Below, piece by piece: positions 1 through 14,348 of a stretch of DNA of 52,601 bases (position 1 is the first letter of the stretch; every line of letters starts with the position of its first letter). The position numbers and the translations under genes were made by a program. This stretch comes from Thermomucor indicae-seudaticae (lineage: Eukaryota; Mucoromycota; Mucoromycetes; Mucorales; Lichtheimiaceae): contig JSYX01000215.1 in the NCBI GenBank assembly GCA_000787465.1, positions 1-52,601 on the forward strand, in the 5' to 3' direction. The notes below the pieces were generated by a model. That model did not search any database, was not told the DNA's origin, and was given only the letters and a program-made list of their open reading frames with translations.

Positions 1-958
1 TACCCGATTGGTCCCTTAGAACTTATGTATGATGGTGTGATATGTGAGAGATGTAAGTCGGATACGACATTGGTGCTGAGCAGCAGCATTGTTGATTAAT
101 AGGCTGTTTATTTAGCAATGATTATGATTGAGACTGGGTTTGGTATAGATGTGCGCGAATCATTGCTGCTCATGCCTCTTTGTCAAAGCAGAGGATGCCC
201 ATATATTATATTACACGAGTCGCCTCAACATACTCAATGAACTTTGGCCTTGAAATGATAGGTCCAAATCTTGTCTTTGACCCGTTTCAGGACGTAAAGT
301 GGCTGACAATTGCGCGTTCTGGCGTAATTAGACGGAAAAGGACGTGAGAATCATGCATTGTGGATGGCTGCCTGCTCTCGAGGTAAAAGGAAAAAAGATC
401 CAAGTTTAAATACGCTGACGCGACTGTACGTGCTGTAAATGATTCTGTCGCCAATTTTGTACGACCACAAGCTTTCAACTCGTAATGGATATATATGCAG
501 CGAAACATTCACAGCGATCATCGCGCTGTAAAGGCGAATATATCCTTAGGCTACAAGTTCTTTTCCGTAGCAGGCTATGCTGGAATAAGAGTAAAAGGTC
601 AATGTTGAGGTCACTTCATTTACTACTAAGGCCAAGCGCAAGCCTCCAGCTGCAGCGCTCGGCAAGAAGTCTCTCTGTTTATCATGCTACTGCTTTGGTC
701 CCTTATGGGATGTTTGTTTTCATCTCATTGTTCTACTGGATATCTGTAACTGACAGAATTCATTCAGGTACATGCATGTTTCTGTCTCAGAAATTTCTTC
801 CGTGCGTCGAATCCAAACGCCGAAGACAGTTGCTTCTTGCTTCACCATGACCACTGATTTGTCTTCAATGTCTAATCGAGTAATGTAAGTCGAGTGGGTC
901 CCTTAGTAGTAGTAGAGTCCCAGGGGTTTCCGGGAGGAGTCTGTTCCTGAGACTTGGC
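1..958. other. Upstream region, no supported gene
   Basis: No open frame here has a convincing start, splice pattern or recognisable product. The longest plus-strand frame (485-850) reads as a random, low-complexity peptide. A short Lys/Pro/Ala-rich open stretch near 630-760 looks slightly coding-like but is bounded by stops and has no clear splice sites. The last part should hold the promoter and leader of the NudE-like gene that starts at 959. Confidence 0.4.
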
Positions 959-2362
959 ATGGCGCAACGTAAGCACGAGAAAGAGTGACAGATTCTGTCT
1001 GCTCTAGGCAATTCAGTTCAGTACAAGAAGAACTGGAGTATTACCGTTCTCATGCAGAGAACTTGGAAGCCACGTTACAGGAAACGAGAGCGGCATTGGA
1101 CGAGTTTCAAGTCTCTTCCCGGGAACTTGAAGAGGAACTCGAAAAAGAACTACAGACAACCGAAAAAGCATACAAAGAGCTTAAATCACGGTGCGAGCAG
1201 TATAAATACGAAGCTGAAGATTGGAAGGTGGGCATATGGGGGTGTTTAATTCGAGTTATAAGCGGATACTGATCTTTCTTCGAGTCCAGTCCAAATTCAC
1301 ACAAGCTAAGCATGAACAGAATATGGCGATGATGCAAATGCAGAGGGAAATTGATATCCTCAGAGCAACAGAAGAGATGTTTCGAAAGAAAATTCTCGAA
1401 CTTGAGTTGGATAACGATGATTTGGAGCGGACAGAAAGGTGAAGACGATTCGTGTGTGTGCGCTGATGATAGACACTCATCCTTTGTGTCGATACCGCTA
1501 GGGCCGCCACATCGTCGTTATCGGACCTTGAGATGAAACTCAACAAGGCAATCGAAAGAAATGTGATCCTGGGTACGTAAAGACCTTGAGAATGAAACGA
1601 GTGGTTTGCCTGCGTTTACATGTCTTTTAGAGAATGAAATAGCGGTAAAGGACAACTTGATGGAGCAGACACAGCGTCTAAAAGACGAACTGAACGGTAA
1701 CGTATGCGATAAAGAGTGCTGGCACTCACTTTTCTGACTCGAACGGCTCATAGATGCCAATCATGAGCTTTCTGTTCTCCGTCAAAAATCGTCGAAACAA
1801 GCCGAAACAATTCGAGACTTGGAAGGAAAGCTAGAGGCATCCGACCGTAAATGCAACGAGTTACAGCGTCAAATTCAGGAGCAGTCTTCTCGTTCGACGA
1901 CACCGGACCGAATGAGTCTTTACGACTCGCCTTACAGCAGGCGGACCCGTATTCCACGAACACCGAGTATCGGCGGCGGGCTCAATGGGGTCTCTACGCT
2001 TTCTTCCAGTTCAAACCCTGTGAAAATGGTCCAGGAAATGGTCGGACGCGTGAGAGTAAGTCCTCCCCATGCTAGGATTTATGATTTAGCCAAAAGCACG
2101 GCAAAGCTCATATGGGGTTTTCTTTTACCAGAATCTGGAAGCTCGTCTTCAGTCCTGTCGGTCCTTGGTAACTCCCCTTTTAAATCCACCTCCTTCTTAC
2201 AGCTCTACTATTCCGTCCGGCGTCCGTGATGGAAGCCGACCGTCCTCACCTACTTCTAGTATTCGATCAGGCAGTCCGATGCACTTTTCAAACATCAAAG
2301 CGCGTCGACCCTCAGAGTACATGCAAACAAGTCCAACGGATATGAATGACGACAAACAATGA
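959..2362 (+). CDS. nudE: NudE/NDEL1-like nuclear distribution protein
   Basis: Predicted dynein regulator of the NudE family, which binds Lis1 and dynein through an N-terminal coiled coil and acts in nuclear migration and spindle positioning. Exons by splice motif and phase: 959-968, 1022-1227, 1290-1438, 1502-1572, 1631-1696, 1754-2055, 2132-2362, giving 344 residues. The family signature is the early run SSVQEELEYYRSHAENLE followed by a long heptad-rich helix through QAKHEQ, LERTER, SDLEMKLNKAIERNVILE and KDELNDANHELSVLR. The C-terminal half is Ser/Pro/Arg-rich and probably disordered, as in the family. The start is inferred: exon 1 is only 10 nt (ATGGCGCAAC) before a GTAAGC donor. A shorter 23-nt version of intron 1 would also keep frame but is too small to be likely. 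The family call is strong, the first exon less so. Confidence 0.88.
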
Positions 2363-2613
2363 ATTGTATCATGTTTTATAACCCGCCCCCTCCCATAAAC
2401 TTATATCCAGGTGCTGATTTAGCTATATACACCCTTCGTCGTCCAAATGCCTGGATTTTTCTCCTTTACAATGAAAAAGACCTTTTTCCGTTAAGCTCCT
2501 GAGGGAATATGCATAACTTGTATAGGGCTTATGGACCGAGTTTGTATCGTGGAAAGGGTTTTTTTTTGCATGATCTATTTTTGAAGGAAATTTCTCTACT
2601 CTTGTTCTGGAAA

Positions 2614-3594
2614 ATGCCGCCGCAACAGCCTCAAGCGCCGCGTAATGAGATTGTGGAGTGGTATAATTCCATACCGCCCATTACAAAAGCCATCTTCACG
2701 CTGTCACTGGCTACAACGGTTGCACCAACCTTTGGCTTGTTAAGTCCCTTTTCACTCATCCTTGACTGGTCGGCCGTGTCGAAACTACAGGTAAACGTTA
2801 CGCTTTGCATAATGGTTCCTGTCGTTAATGTGTTGCATGAGACAGATATGGAGACTGGTTACGCCATTCTTTCTGAACCGGCTCGGGCTTGCGTATGCGA
2901 TGAACTTGTACTTCATTTACCGTTATTCCTCGCAACTGGAGAATGAAGTGTTCTTGGGCCGGACCGCCGATTATCTCTATTTCCACATCGTTTCCTGTGC
3001 TCTGCAGCTGGTGAATGTCTATCTAGCTTCCCTTCTTTTCATGGACAACTGCTGATAATCGATCGATCTATCTATGCAGGCTGCGGCACGGTTGCTGGAT
3101 TTAGCCGTCTTGAGTGATGGTTTCCTACTGTCTATTGCCTACCTATGGTCTCAGCATTTTCGTGAGGTACCAATGACATTCATGTTTGGTATCCGATTCA
3201 AGGTAAAAATGTATATGGTCACATTACTTTTGGTGAGGTTCTGCTGACAGCTGGGTTGGTTTAAAAGGCGCAGTATTTGCCATGGGTCCTTGTCGGCTAT
3301 GATTTTCTGTCGACGGGGAATATACCCATATCGTCACTTGTAGGCATCGCGGCTTCGCATATTTACTATTACTTGACGACAGTCTACCCGAGTCAGGGCG
3401 GCCGTCGGTATCTCGAAACGCCCGCTTTCCTTCAGAGGATGTTTCCACCTAGGGTGAGACCAGGAGGCTTTACGACAGGTGCAGGTTTCCAGGTATGGCC
3501 AGGTCGTCAGCAGCAGCAGCAACAACAACAACAACCATCAAGAAATCTATTTGGCGGGCATTCCTGGGGACGTGGATATCGTTTGGGGTCTTAA
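2614..3594 (+). CDS. Derlin (Der1-like) ER-associated degradation protein
   Basis: Derlins are rhomboid-fold, catalytically dead multi-pass proteins of the ER membrane that help move misfolded proteins to the cytosol for degradation. Exons 2614-2790, 2846-3010, 3080-3202 and 3268-3594 give 263 residues, the usual Derlin size. Family blocks are clear: the N-terminal PPITKAIFTLSLATTV helix, QIWRLVTPFF after the first intron, GRTADYLYF, the WSQHFREVPMTFMFGIRFKA block (Derlin WSR-type region), YLPWVLVGYDFL and GIAASHIYYYLTTVYP. The cytosolic tail carries nine glutamines in a row and ends in a Gly/Arg-rich segment. The start is the first ATG giving the conserved N-terminus. I cannot separate Der1 from Dfm1 type from sequence alone. 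Confidence 0.95.
3508..3534 (+). repeat. CAG/CAA polyglutamine repeat in Derlin tail
   Basis: Four CAG codons followed by five CAA codons encode nine glutamines near the Derlin C-terminus. Mixed codon use suggests a stable tract and not a fresh expansion. Confidence 0.9.
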
Positions 3595-3982
3595 TACGTA
3601 TACTATGTCACTGATTACAAAACACGCGTACATAATCTACATATCTTTAAGGAACTCTTTGCATATCAAGCCTCAAATACATGGTTTAATGATTTGGGTT
3701 TAAAGGAACACTTGAGAGATCAGCAGCGAAAGTACGGTTGGCGTGCTCGGACGCGTCGTTAGCTGCGTATACGTACTTCGTGAACTCTGCAAGGCTACCT
3801 GTAAGATAAACTCAGCTGATGACGTTCTCAGGGAACTTCGGTGTGTGCGGGGGCCATAGGGCAAAATTTTGGAGTCAACAAAAAACTTCTTGTCCAGCCA
3901 GCTTCAACCTTCCAACCGGCTGCTGCTTTCATAATCTCTTGCTCGTTGGACGTACCCCCTACTCCTCCCTACTCTACTGCTC
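3595..3982. other. Intergenic, Derlin 3' end to cytochrome c1 start
   Basis: No coding signal is visible. The stretch should hold the Derlin terminator and the cytochrome c1 promoter; a CT-rich tract (about 3955-3980) lies just before the start codon, as often seen ahead of highly expressed fungal genes. Confidence 0.5.
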
Positions 3983-5372
3983 ATGTTCTCCCGGATTGCG
4001 CCTGCCACAAAGCGCTCTGTTCAACAGGCTTTGAAGCCCGCTGTTCAGGTAATGCACGCCCACCTTTTCGTTTTCTACATTGCCGCGTCCTTGGCAAATC
4101 GTCAGCACTAGATATATCGGCGAGCCAAATTCGACAGCTGGTGATCTTTGACGTTCTCTTTTGAATGAGCGCTGTGCTAAACAGAAAGTTTGGATTTGCT
4201 TCTATAGGCTCGCTTCGCGTCAACTAAGCCTACTGTCGCCCAAGTATGTCACACCATTTCGACTCTACGTTTTCTTGCGAAGGAACTAATTGGTAGCTAG
4301 AACCCAAAGCAATTCGCTGCTGTTACAGCTGGTATCATTGCAGCGACCGGTCTTGCTTACATGTACGCTGACAGCACTGTGTCGGCCAACATGGCTGATG
4401 AGGGTCTGCACCCACCCGAGTACCCTTGGCCTCACAAGGGCCCCTTGAGCACCTATGATCACGCTGCGTACGTATATCGCCTCCCCAAAAAGTCGAGCCA
4501 TGATTTTTTTCTCATTTTTCCTGTTCAGCATTCGCCGTGGTTACCAGGTGTACCGTGAAGTCTGCTCGGCTTGCCATTCGCTCGACCGTATTGCATGGAG
4601 AAACTTGGTTGGCGTGTCGCACACTGAAGCTGAGGTCAAGGCCATGGCCGAGGAATTCGAATATCAGGATGGTCCTGATGAGAACGGCCAGATGTACATG
4701 AGACCTGGCAAGGTACTGGATGGACGGGAGTGCATCAAAAATGGATCGCATACGAAAAGTGACACGCTGTCTTTTTTCTTTTAGCTTTCTGACTACATGC
4801 CTAGACCCTATCCCAACGAAGAGGCTGCCCGTGCTGCCAACGCTGGTGCTCTTCCACCAGATCTGTCTTTGATCACCAAAGCTCGTCACGGTGGTGGCGT
4901 GAGTACAAGGATCTTGACAGTACTGCGTCCGTTTTTTGCTAAAAACTGGAGGATATATTAGGACTACGTGTTTGCATTGTTGACTGGTTACATGGATCCC
5001 CCAGGAGGTGTTGAGGTCCGTGAAGGTCTGAACTACAACCCTTACTTCCCTGGCGGTGCGATTGCCATGGCTCGTGTTCTCTTTGACGACCTTGTAGAAT
5101 ACGAGGACGGCACGCCTGCCACCACCTCTCAGATGGCCAAGGACGTTGTCACCTTCCTGTCGTGGGCCGCTGAGCCTGAGCACGACGAGCGTAAAAAGAT
5201 GGGTATGAAGGCCACCATCATCTTGTCTGGTTTGACCCTGCTGTCCATCTGGCTTAAGCGGTTCAAATGGGCACCGATCAAGTCTAGAAAGATTGTGTAC
5301 AAGTAAGTTTACGATCTCTCATGGTTGTCGACATTTCCTAACCTCCGTTGATGATTTAGCCCTCCTAAATAA
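3983..5372 (+). CDS. CYT1: Cytochrome c1, complex III haem protein
   Basis: Cytochrome c1 is the haem c subunit of the mitochondrial cytochrome bc1 complex and passes electrons from the Rieske protein to cytochrome c at the inner membrane. Exons 3983-4048, 4208-4243, 4301-4467, 4529-4712, 4785-4898, 4962-5302 and 5360-5372 give 306 residues. Visible features are a basic presequence ([15 protein letters not shown]), a bipartite-presequence hydrophobic stretch ([17 protein letters not shown]), [19 protein letters not shown] with the CXXCH haem site, [28 protein letters not shown], and the C-terminal anchor [16 protein letters not shown]. The true C-terminus needs a 13-nt last exon: the AAG TAA read-through at 5301-5306 hides a GTAAGT donor, and splicing restores the family ending IVYNPPK. 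Confidence 0.96.
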
Positions 5373-6158
5373 ACGACATTCTTTTTTATTACATCACAAG
5401 CCAAACAACAAACAAAAATTGTGACAACGGGCATGAAGAGGCGCCTGGCCTTGTATTTTTCAATGGAAGATTCAAAAAAACAAGACATAATGTTCTTTTA
5501 GACGTCTTAATACCGCTGAAGCCCCTCCGCCTATCGAATTAAGTTTTGATCTAAGCTTGAGATACGACGATCATGATGCATACTACAGCCTACTATCAGA
5601 TTATAGATTGTGCTTATCGTTGCGAATAGTTGCCTGGATGTAAGCTAGAGACCTTGCAGGTCTGGAACCCCTTCAACTGAGGAGAGGTCCTTGTTGTTAA
5701 GTTGCTCTGGCCTGGTGAGTGAGGACAGCAAAGGGATAGTCCTTGCAATAAGCCTGACCCACTGGCTATATTATGCTTTTTCGATTTGACTTTGTCTTAA
5801 GAAGGATCTTTTAGCGCTGCTGGCGAATGCACTGATTCCATTTGACAAGTATGTCTTGTCAGTGTGATGTGATAGAAAACGCATCATCGAAAGGTGTAGA
5901 TTCTTTCTTTGCAAGAGTTTGCTACAAACCGTGCCAAGTAGGCTGTTTCGCGAGATTTTGACCAAAGACTGAAGCTGATGTACCTGCTCGCAGGGCGGAC
6001 GAAAAAATGATCTTTTATTGATGCGATATGTGGCGTAAGGCCAAAGTTCTGTGTCTGGAACGGCATGGGTATTTCTCTGTCAAATCGTACGCTTTCTCTG
6101 TTTCAATGTTCAACTGAGTATTTGACACTAATGGCAACTAAAAGCGGCTGTTGTCAGA
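5373..6158. other. Intergenic, no supported gene
   Basis: Neither strand shows a convincing ORF or RNA gene. Frames of about 60 codons on the minus strand (5771-6066) have no start or splice support. The left part holds the cytochrome c1 3' region (AT-rich, 5373-5480). Confidence 0.5.
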
Positions 6159-7834
6159 ATGTTAGGGAGTCTTGTTCGTATCATTGGAACTGGAGCGGGA
6201 GTTGAAATGGGGCAATTAAATGGATTCAGGAGCACACCGAAAGCGAGAGTCCCCACCTTCAGAGATTGGTCAACCAAGAATCTGAAGATGACTTACTGCC
6301 GCAGTTATGAAAGGTATGGAACTTTATTGCAATGTCGTTGAATCTCCTTCTAATGTCATGGCAATGTCCCACAGACTGGCGGCTGAAATGCTCCAGTTTG
6401 TCGAATTCCTTGAGCCAACGGAGGAAGAAGACGAAGCTCGTGCTCAGCTGTCTGACATCATATGCCAGCACATAAAATTTTGTTGGCCAGATAGTGAGGT
6501 CACGGTTTATGGCTCCTGCAAGACGCGATTGTTGTTGCCAACAAGGTAAAGCGAGGAACAATAGCGTCGACGCTATGGCTGCTAACTTATGCGTTCGCCG
6601 TGAAAGCGATGTCGATCTCAGTGTGACACCAAACGAGCCAGTCGAGCCGAGCTATTGTGTGCGTAAGCTAGGAAAGCGACTGGAGAAGAAGCATGTTTAT
6701 ACATATGATCAAATGCAGCGAGTGCGTTTTGCAAAGGTATACACAGGGCCGGGCCTTTGATTGAATTGTGCTTATGACTGATGCGTGCGGAATAGGTGCC
6801 TGTCTTGATAATCAAGGATGAGAGGCTTAATATGTCGGTCGATGTCACCTTTAACAACGTTTCGCCGAGCTCAGCACGCACTGTGCTCTGGCTTGAAATG
6901 TATCCAGCACTGAAAACCATCTATCTCGTGTCAAGATACGTTCTCCAGACAGTACGTTTCGAAGCTCGGCCAAGGCTCACGATCACGGTGCCCAATCGCG
7001 GCGGCCTGGCAAGTTATTCGCTGGTGTGTCTAATTGCTCATTTCATGCAGGTGCGTATAGAAGGAACAAGTTGTGCAGAGGTCTTTCATAACGGCTGGTT
7101 TCCCAGTACGAAACGCATCGCGTGTCAGTGCAGCCGGATGCACCTGGTTACACCGCCTATCTTCTGGTGGAAATGTTGCGATTCTATGCAGACTTTGACT
7201 ACCGTCACATTGGTCTCACCTTCAGTAACGATCACGGTTATTTCTCAAAGGTATGAGTTTACGTTGCTAGACAGCACTGCTATGCTCAGTCTAGCTACTG
7301 ACTGATGCATTGCTTTGGAACAGGATACTGTGGACAAACGTTTTCTGATGATTGAGAGAAAACTTACCATAGAGGATCCTGATATGCCAGGTAATATAGA
7401 GTATGTAGATACAATCGCTCCAGGTAGGGATTGCTCATGGTACTGCTTCAGGGGAAAATGTCGCGAGAGCCACTTCGCTATTCGCAGAAGTTCAAAATGT
7501 ATTCGCATGGATGGCATATGCTCTTAAGCAGAAGGTACAGTTTAGTGATGAGCAGACATCGATTCTTGGAGGTATCATACCTGGAGCCGCAGCATTGTAC
7601 GGCAACACGCGTTGCGGTTTGGGATTCAGAGGGGAGCCCATAGTGTTAGGGAGTAATGAGCAGGGATATCTGTCCATTAGATATGTATCACCACCATTAT
7701 GGCAACCAAAAAGAAAGCGTAAATGGGACGATCGTGAAGATCATCACGATGGAGATCATCGTGACGAATCTCCACAAAAACGACGTCATGAAGAATATCA
7801 TGAACGTCGCGAATATCATGACGAACGCCGATAA
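6159..7834 (+). CDS. Trf4/Cid14-type non-canonical poly(A) polymerase
   Basis: DNA polymerase beta-like nucleotidyltransferase of the Trf4/5-Cid14-PAPD5/7 group; in the TRAMP complex these enzymes add short poly(A) tails to nuclear RNAs for exosome decay. Exons 6159-6313, 6375-6545, 6607-6736, 6796-7050, 7107-7250, 7324-7390 and 7452-7834 give 434 residues. The catalytic core is visible: RLAAEMLQFVEFLEPT, VTVYGSC...LLLPTSDVDLSV (GS motif and DxD carboxylates, joined across an intron), SVDVTFNN (third carboxylate) and GGLASYSLVCLIAHFMQ. The PAP-associated domain follows with LLVEMLRFYADFDY, ISFSNDHGYFSK-like FSNDHGYFSK, and the nucleotide-recognition-like run LTIEDPDMPGENVAR. The tail is Arg/Asp/His-rich and repetitive. 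The family is secure; the N-terminal exon and start codon are uncertain because 6219-6300 is also open in other frames. Confidence 0.85.
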
Positions 7835-9179
7835 AAAGGGACGTATGTATCCACTTTCCGCACAAGCGACGAGTCCCTTTGAACGTTCCTAGCTATACCC
7901 ACTATGCACATATGTCATTTGTTTCTTATGGATGGGAAATAAAAAATCTGGGATTTATGAAACGAAAAGTACACACAGAACAATGAAGGAAGGGTAACTT
8001 TTTGTTCTGCCCGAGCGCACAGGTGACGTGCATTATGGAGTTGATAAACTTGGGCAAAGTAAAGTATGCTTGAAGCGTAAGGTAGATTCAAGCTCGACGC
8101 GAAAGCATGCTTATCATTGATGCAAAACGTCAAAAATCGAACGCAAAATGATGATGATGATGCAGGCCTAAAGTTTAACACGTCCATAACGCACATCACT
8201 AGGAAAAAAGAACGTCTTTTGTGTGTGTGTGCGTGGAGTTCGGATATTACCCAGAAGATGTACGAGGCACGCAACATCCGGGAGGTTATATAGCTCAGAT
8301 CGACGTCCCTTTTTTTCATTGTCTTTTGCGTCCTATTGTCTTCCTAGAGCAATTCGAAACCTCTTTTTTTCCTGTTCAACAGTCGACACGGCTGATTTCA
8401 CCACTGCCTCGTAGCATCTTTGAGTCAACGGTCTTCAAAGACGACGATGACGGGCGGCTTTAATTTGTGAATAGTCGGAACCGCTGCATATGCTTCGCAG
8501 AGCCGGCATGCACTGACGGTGCCAGACATAACAATAAAAATTTGCACAAAGAAGCGCCCTCTTGTGTTCCTCAGCTGACCCGTCAGACACTGATATGTAC
8601 AGGGCTTTCCCCCAATAGTAAAGATGCATTTGGATGGCGCCCCTCTAATGCGCAGGCGATAAATACGGAACGGACGTTACACCATGGAAGAAAGACCCTG
8701 TGGGTACCAAATCTATTGTTCATCGGTCTCGTAACTCAAAGTACCGTAGCTGCACAGTAAATGGAGCATTTAAAGGACTCTATGGGTCTTTGAAAGCAAG
8801 TTGTTCTTCTCAATTCCCTTTTGCTTTGCTCTTTGCTGCTTGTTGCCAAAGTGAGTAGTAGCTCACTTTAAAAAATTGGCGCCAGGACAATGCATGGTAA
8901 TAAATAATACGGAGCACAGACGTTGATTCACCAGAGCGCATGCATCAGCGGTGTGCCGGTTAGCAGCTTTTACGACATGTGTTTCAAGCTTCTATAACAG
9001 AGCACGAGACAGTTCTCCAAGATGTTTTCTTCCGAGGTTTTCTAATAACAATGCAAAGCAAGGCTAACAAGATCAATGCTTGTTTGTTGCTTACCTTTTC
9101 GGTATATCTCCGCGGGGAGAGGGGGTGTATGCATAAAGTTTTTCATGCGGTCAAACAATCTGGACTCGCAAGGGGACCG
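7835..9179. other. Intergenic, no supported gene
   Basis: A minus-strand frame of 134 codons (7915-8319) and plus-strand frames of 80-97 codons have random composition and no splice or promoter support. The right-hand part is the promoter of the short ORFs starting at 9251. A small GT run lies near 8221-8231. Confidence 0.45.
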
Positions 9180-9191
9180 TATATATATAAA
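9180..9191 (+). promoter_or_regulatory. TATA box ahead of the 9251 ORF
   Basis: The run TATATATATAAA sits 60 nt upstream of the ATG at 9251. It is followed by a T/C-rich leader ending ACATACATATA before the ATG, an arrangement typical of strong fungal core promoters. Confidence 0.6.
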
Positions 9192-9250
9192 GCAGCTGGG
9201 TTCCTACTCATTGTTTCTTTAATTATCTCTCTTCTCAAAACATACATATA

Positions 9251-9643
9251 ATGCTAAGCGTTGGCCTTCCACATTCTATCTCTTTACCAAGAGCACAACT
9301 CCTGGCTACCGAAGTTTATCCACATACTGTACCTTCACCATACCATAATGCACGGTCAAATAACGAACCGTTCATTCATTATAAACCACAAAGTCATGGC
9401 CTACGAAAACACCAACGCCGAACAGGTCATTCTCTCAGCTCACGTTATGATACCAAGTTGGCTCCGCTGGCGGAGACAGGAACCCTACCACAAGCATTAC
9501 TCGTGGCAGATGCGCAAACTCCTATGTCACCCGCCCGATGTCACATTAATTCCGCTGTTCTCAAGGATTCAAGGTCCAAAACACAACATCGAACACACAT
9601 ACGATGTATGGAATTATCCACAATTGTCGAAGAGGATGAATAA
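9251..9643 (+). CDS. Unknown short protein, 130 residues
   Basis: I do not recognise this protein. It is intronless, starts 60 nt after a good TATA box, and is rich in Ser, His, Arg and Pro, with no membrane segment or signal peptide and an acidic end (STIVEEDE). A second frame of 151 codons (9261-9716, starting MAFHILSLYQEHNSW) overlaps it almost completely in another frame and ends 73 nt before the convergent PRP4 gene. Only one is likely translated to a stable protein. I favour 9251 because it is the first ATG after the promoter and has a more even hydrophilic composition, but the evidence is thin. Confidence 0.4.
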   Translation: MLSVGLPHSISLPRAQLLATEVYPHTVPSPYHNARSNNEPFIHYKPQSHGLRKHQRRTGHSLSSRYDTKLAPLAETGTLPQALLVADAQTPMSPARCHINSAVLKDSRSKTQHRTHIRCMELSTIVEEDE

Positions 9644-9789
9644 AGGGGAAAACCATTATGCATTTATAATCGAGCTATTTGACAATTTCGACAGATTGCA
9701 CTCGAAACAACTGTAGTTAGCTTCGTCAACAATAAGAAATCATCGACACTTCGAGTGTATCTATAGGTTGGCTAATGGAAAATGTAGTA

Positions 9790-12967
<3,178 letters not shown>

Positions 12968-13125
12968 GGGTGCTTACGAAGACAAATTCTGCGAGTCCCC
13001 TAATGGATAGACTGGGAAAACCGAACAAGGCGAATCCGGCTGAGGTAAAATTTGTGCGCCGGTCCGGCCCGGAATGGATACGATTTCTTCATGAGATAGG
13101 ATATTACGGTCACAACGAAACAGAT

Positions 13126-13199
13126 GACTTCTTGGTGTAGTTGGTTATCACGCCTGTCTAACACACAGGCGGTCACCAGTTCGAGTCTGGTAGAAGTCA
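13126..13199 (+). tRNA. tRNA-Val (anticodon AAC)
   Basis: A full cloverleaf can be drawn: acceptor stem GACTTCT paired with AGAAGTC, anticodon stem CCTGT/ACAGG with loop CTAACAC (anticodon AAC, valine), T stem ACCAG/CTGGT with TTCGAGT loop, and A discriminator at 13199. Internal A-box (TGGTGTAGTTGG) and B-box (GTTCGAGTC) are present. There is no intron. It lies about 160 nt upstream of the divergent PRP4 start. Confidence 0.95.
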
Positions 13200-13583
13200 T
13201 AATTTTTACTCATCTAACCCTTTCATCTTTTTCTTTTGCAGATGCATTGTATGACTCTCTTGCATTAAAACCTGTTTATAGAAACGGTAAAGTAATTCTT
13301 TTGCTTGGCAACACTGATATGATGTTTCGTGGTGAAGACAGTATGTTTTTCCTTAGAAAACGAGTATTGCTCTCCCAGTGATAGAATGCACGGGCATGTC
13401 CAAGAAATAGAAAAAGGAGGCGACGAAGGTCTGCTCTGCATCGGGCTAGGTATGAGATAGACGATTTTGCCCGCATCTGTAACCGTCCATCATCAACATT
13501 CACATGGGTACGATGAAGCTTGGAGCTCTTGGTTTTCGAGAGACATATTGCGAGCATCGTTTCTTTTATTCACTCCATCAAGC
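13200..13583. other. Intergenic, tRNA to next gene
   Basis: No coding signal is supported. A T-rich tract (about 13223-13240) a little downstream of the tRNA could serve as a Pol III terminator. Confidence 0.4.
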
Positions 13584-14146
13584 TTATCCAGTCAACTCAG
13601 TCGTTCCATCTTCCCGTTCCTGATAAGGCGAACCCGAGTCCATCGCCGACGACGAATCCGTGCCTATGTGTGCGTCTATCCACTCCTTGGATTTGGCTTG
13701 TGCTGGAGTCAAAGGTGTGCTATCCCTCTCCGGAAGTTGCGGAAGGATGTTGTCATCCGCCAATACTAAATCAATTAAGAAAGCGTCATTATTACGCAAA
13801 TCAAGGCCAGGAAGAACAGAAAAAATAACTTACAAACTTGACATTGATCTCGTGGTATAGCTACCCAAGAACTTTATTATCTGTTAACTTGAAGATGTAC
13901 ATAGGTGGATAAATCAATGAATACAAACGAATTTTCAGGATCAATAGGTTCATCTGCTAAAGGATAATCGAATTCGAGTTCGTCAAACGAACGCGCTGTC
14001 TCGGTACTCCGCTGTTGATGGTATTGCTCGGCTTTCAGATTGGCCTTATGAGCCTCTTTTCGAATTTCATCGTTGCTAATCATGGAATGTCTTTTCGGGC
14101 GACGTTTTCTATGCTGTGGTTGCTGCATGAAAGACGGAAAATCCAT
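13584..14146 (-). CDS. Unknown hydrophilic protein, 145 residues
   Basis: I do not recognise the family. Two segments read as protein: MDFPSFMQQPQHRKRRPKRH... with FDELEFDYPLADEPIDPE, and LADDNILPQLPERDSTPLT... with KEWIDAHIGT. The only phase-consistent joining I found is 14146-13929, 13871-13834 and 13765-13584, using a weak GTTTGT donor, then a strong GTAAGT donor and TTTAG acceptor, for 145 residues. The protein is basic at the N-terminus and acidic in the middle and end, without membrane segments or cysteine clusters. The ends are fairly secure; the small middle exon is inferred from phase and could be wrong. Confidence 0.5.
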
Positions 14147-14348
14147 CTCTTTCTGTTTCAAGGAAAACTTTTTATATATATAAATCCCCTGTCTTAACAA
14201 GTTTAATCAACACATTGGGAAATCGATAAAACAGCAAGGCCGTCATATACGCGTAAAGAAAAGAACATATGTAAAGGAAAGGAGAACAAGAAAAGCAAAA
14301 GAAGAGGGGTTATACACATACAAAAACCGAGGGACTATAAAGTAAGAA

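Noticed and set aside
2174..2208. GT...CAG segment that could be an intron in the NudE-like gene
   Set aside because: It is only 35 nt and removing it breaks the frame, while read-through keeps the C-terminal tail open.
4512..5183. 223-codon minus-strand ORF
   Set aside because: It is antisense to cytochrome c1 exons and introns and has no recognisable content.
7915..8319. 134-codon minus-strand ORF
   Set aside because: No promoter, splice signals or protein-like pattern; probably chance in a gene-free stretch.
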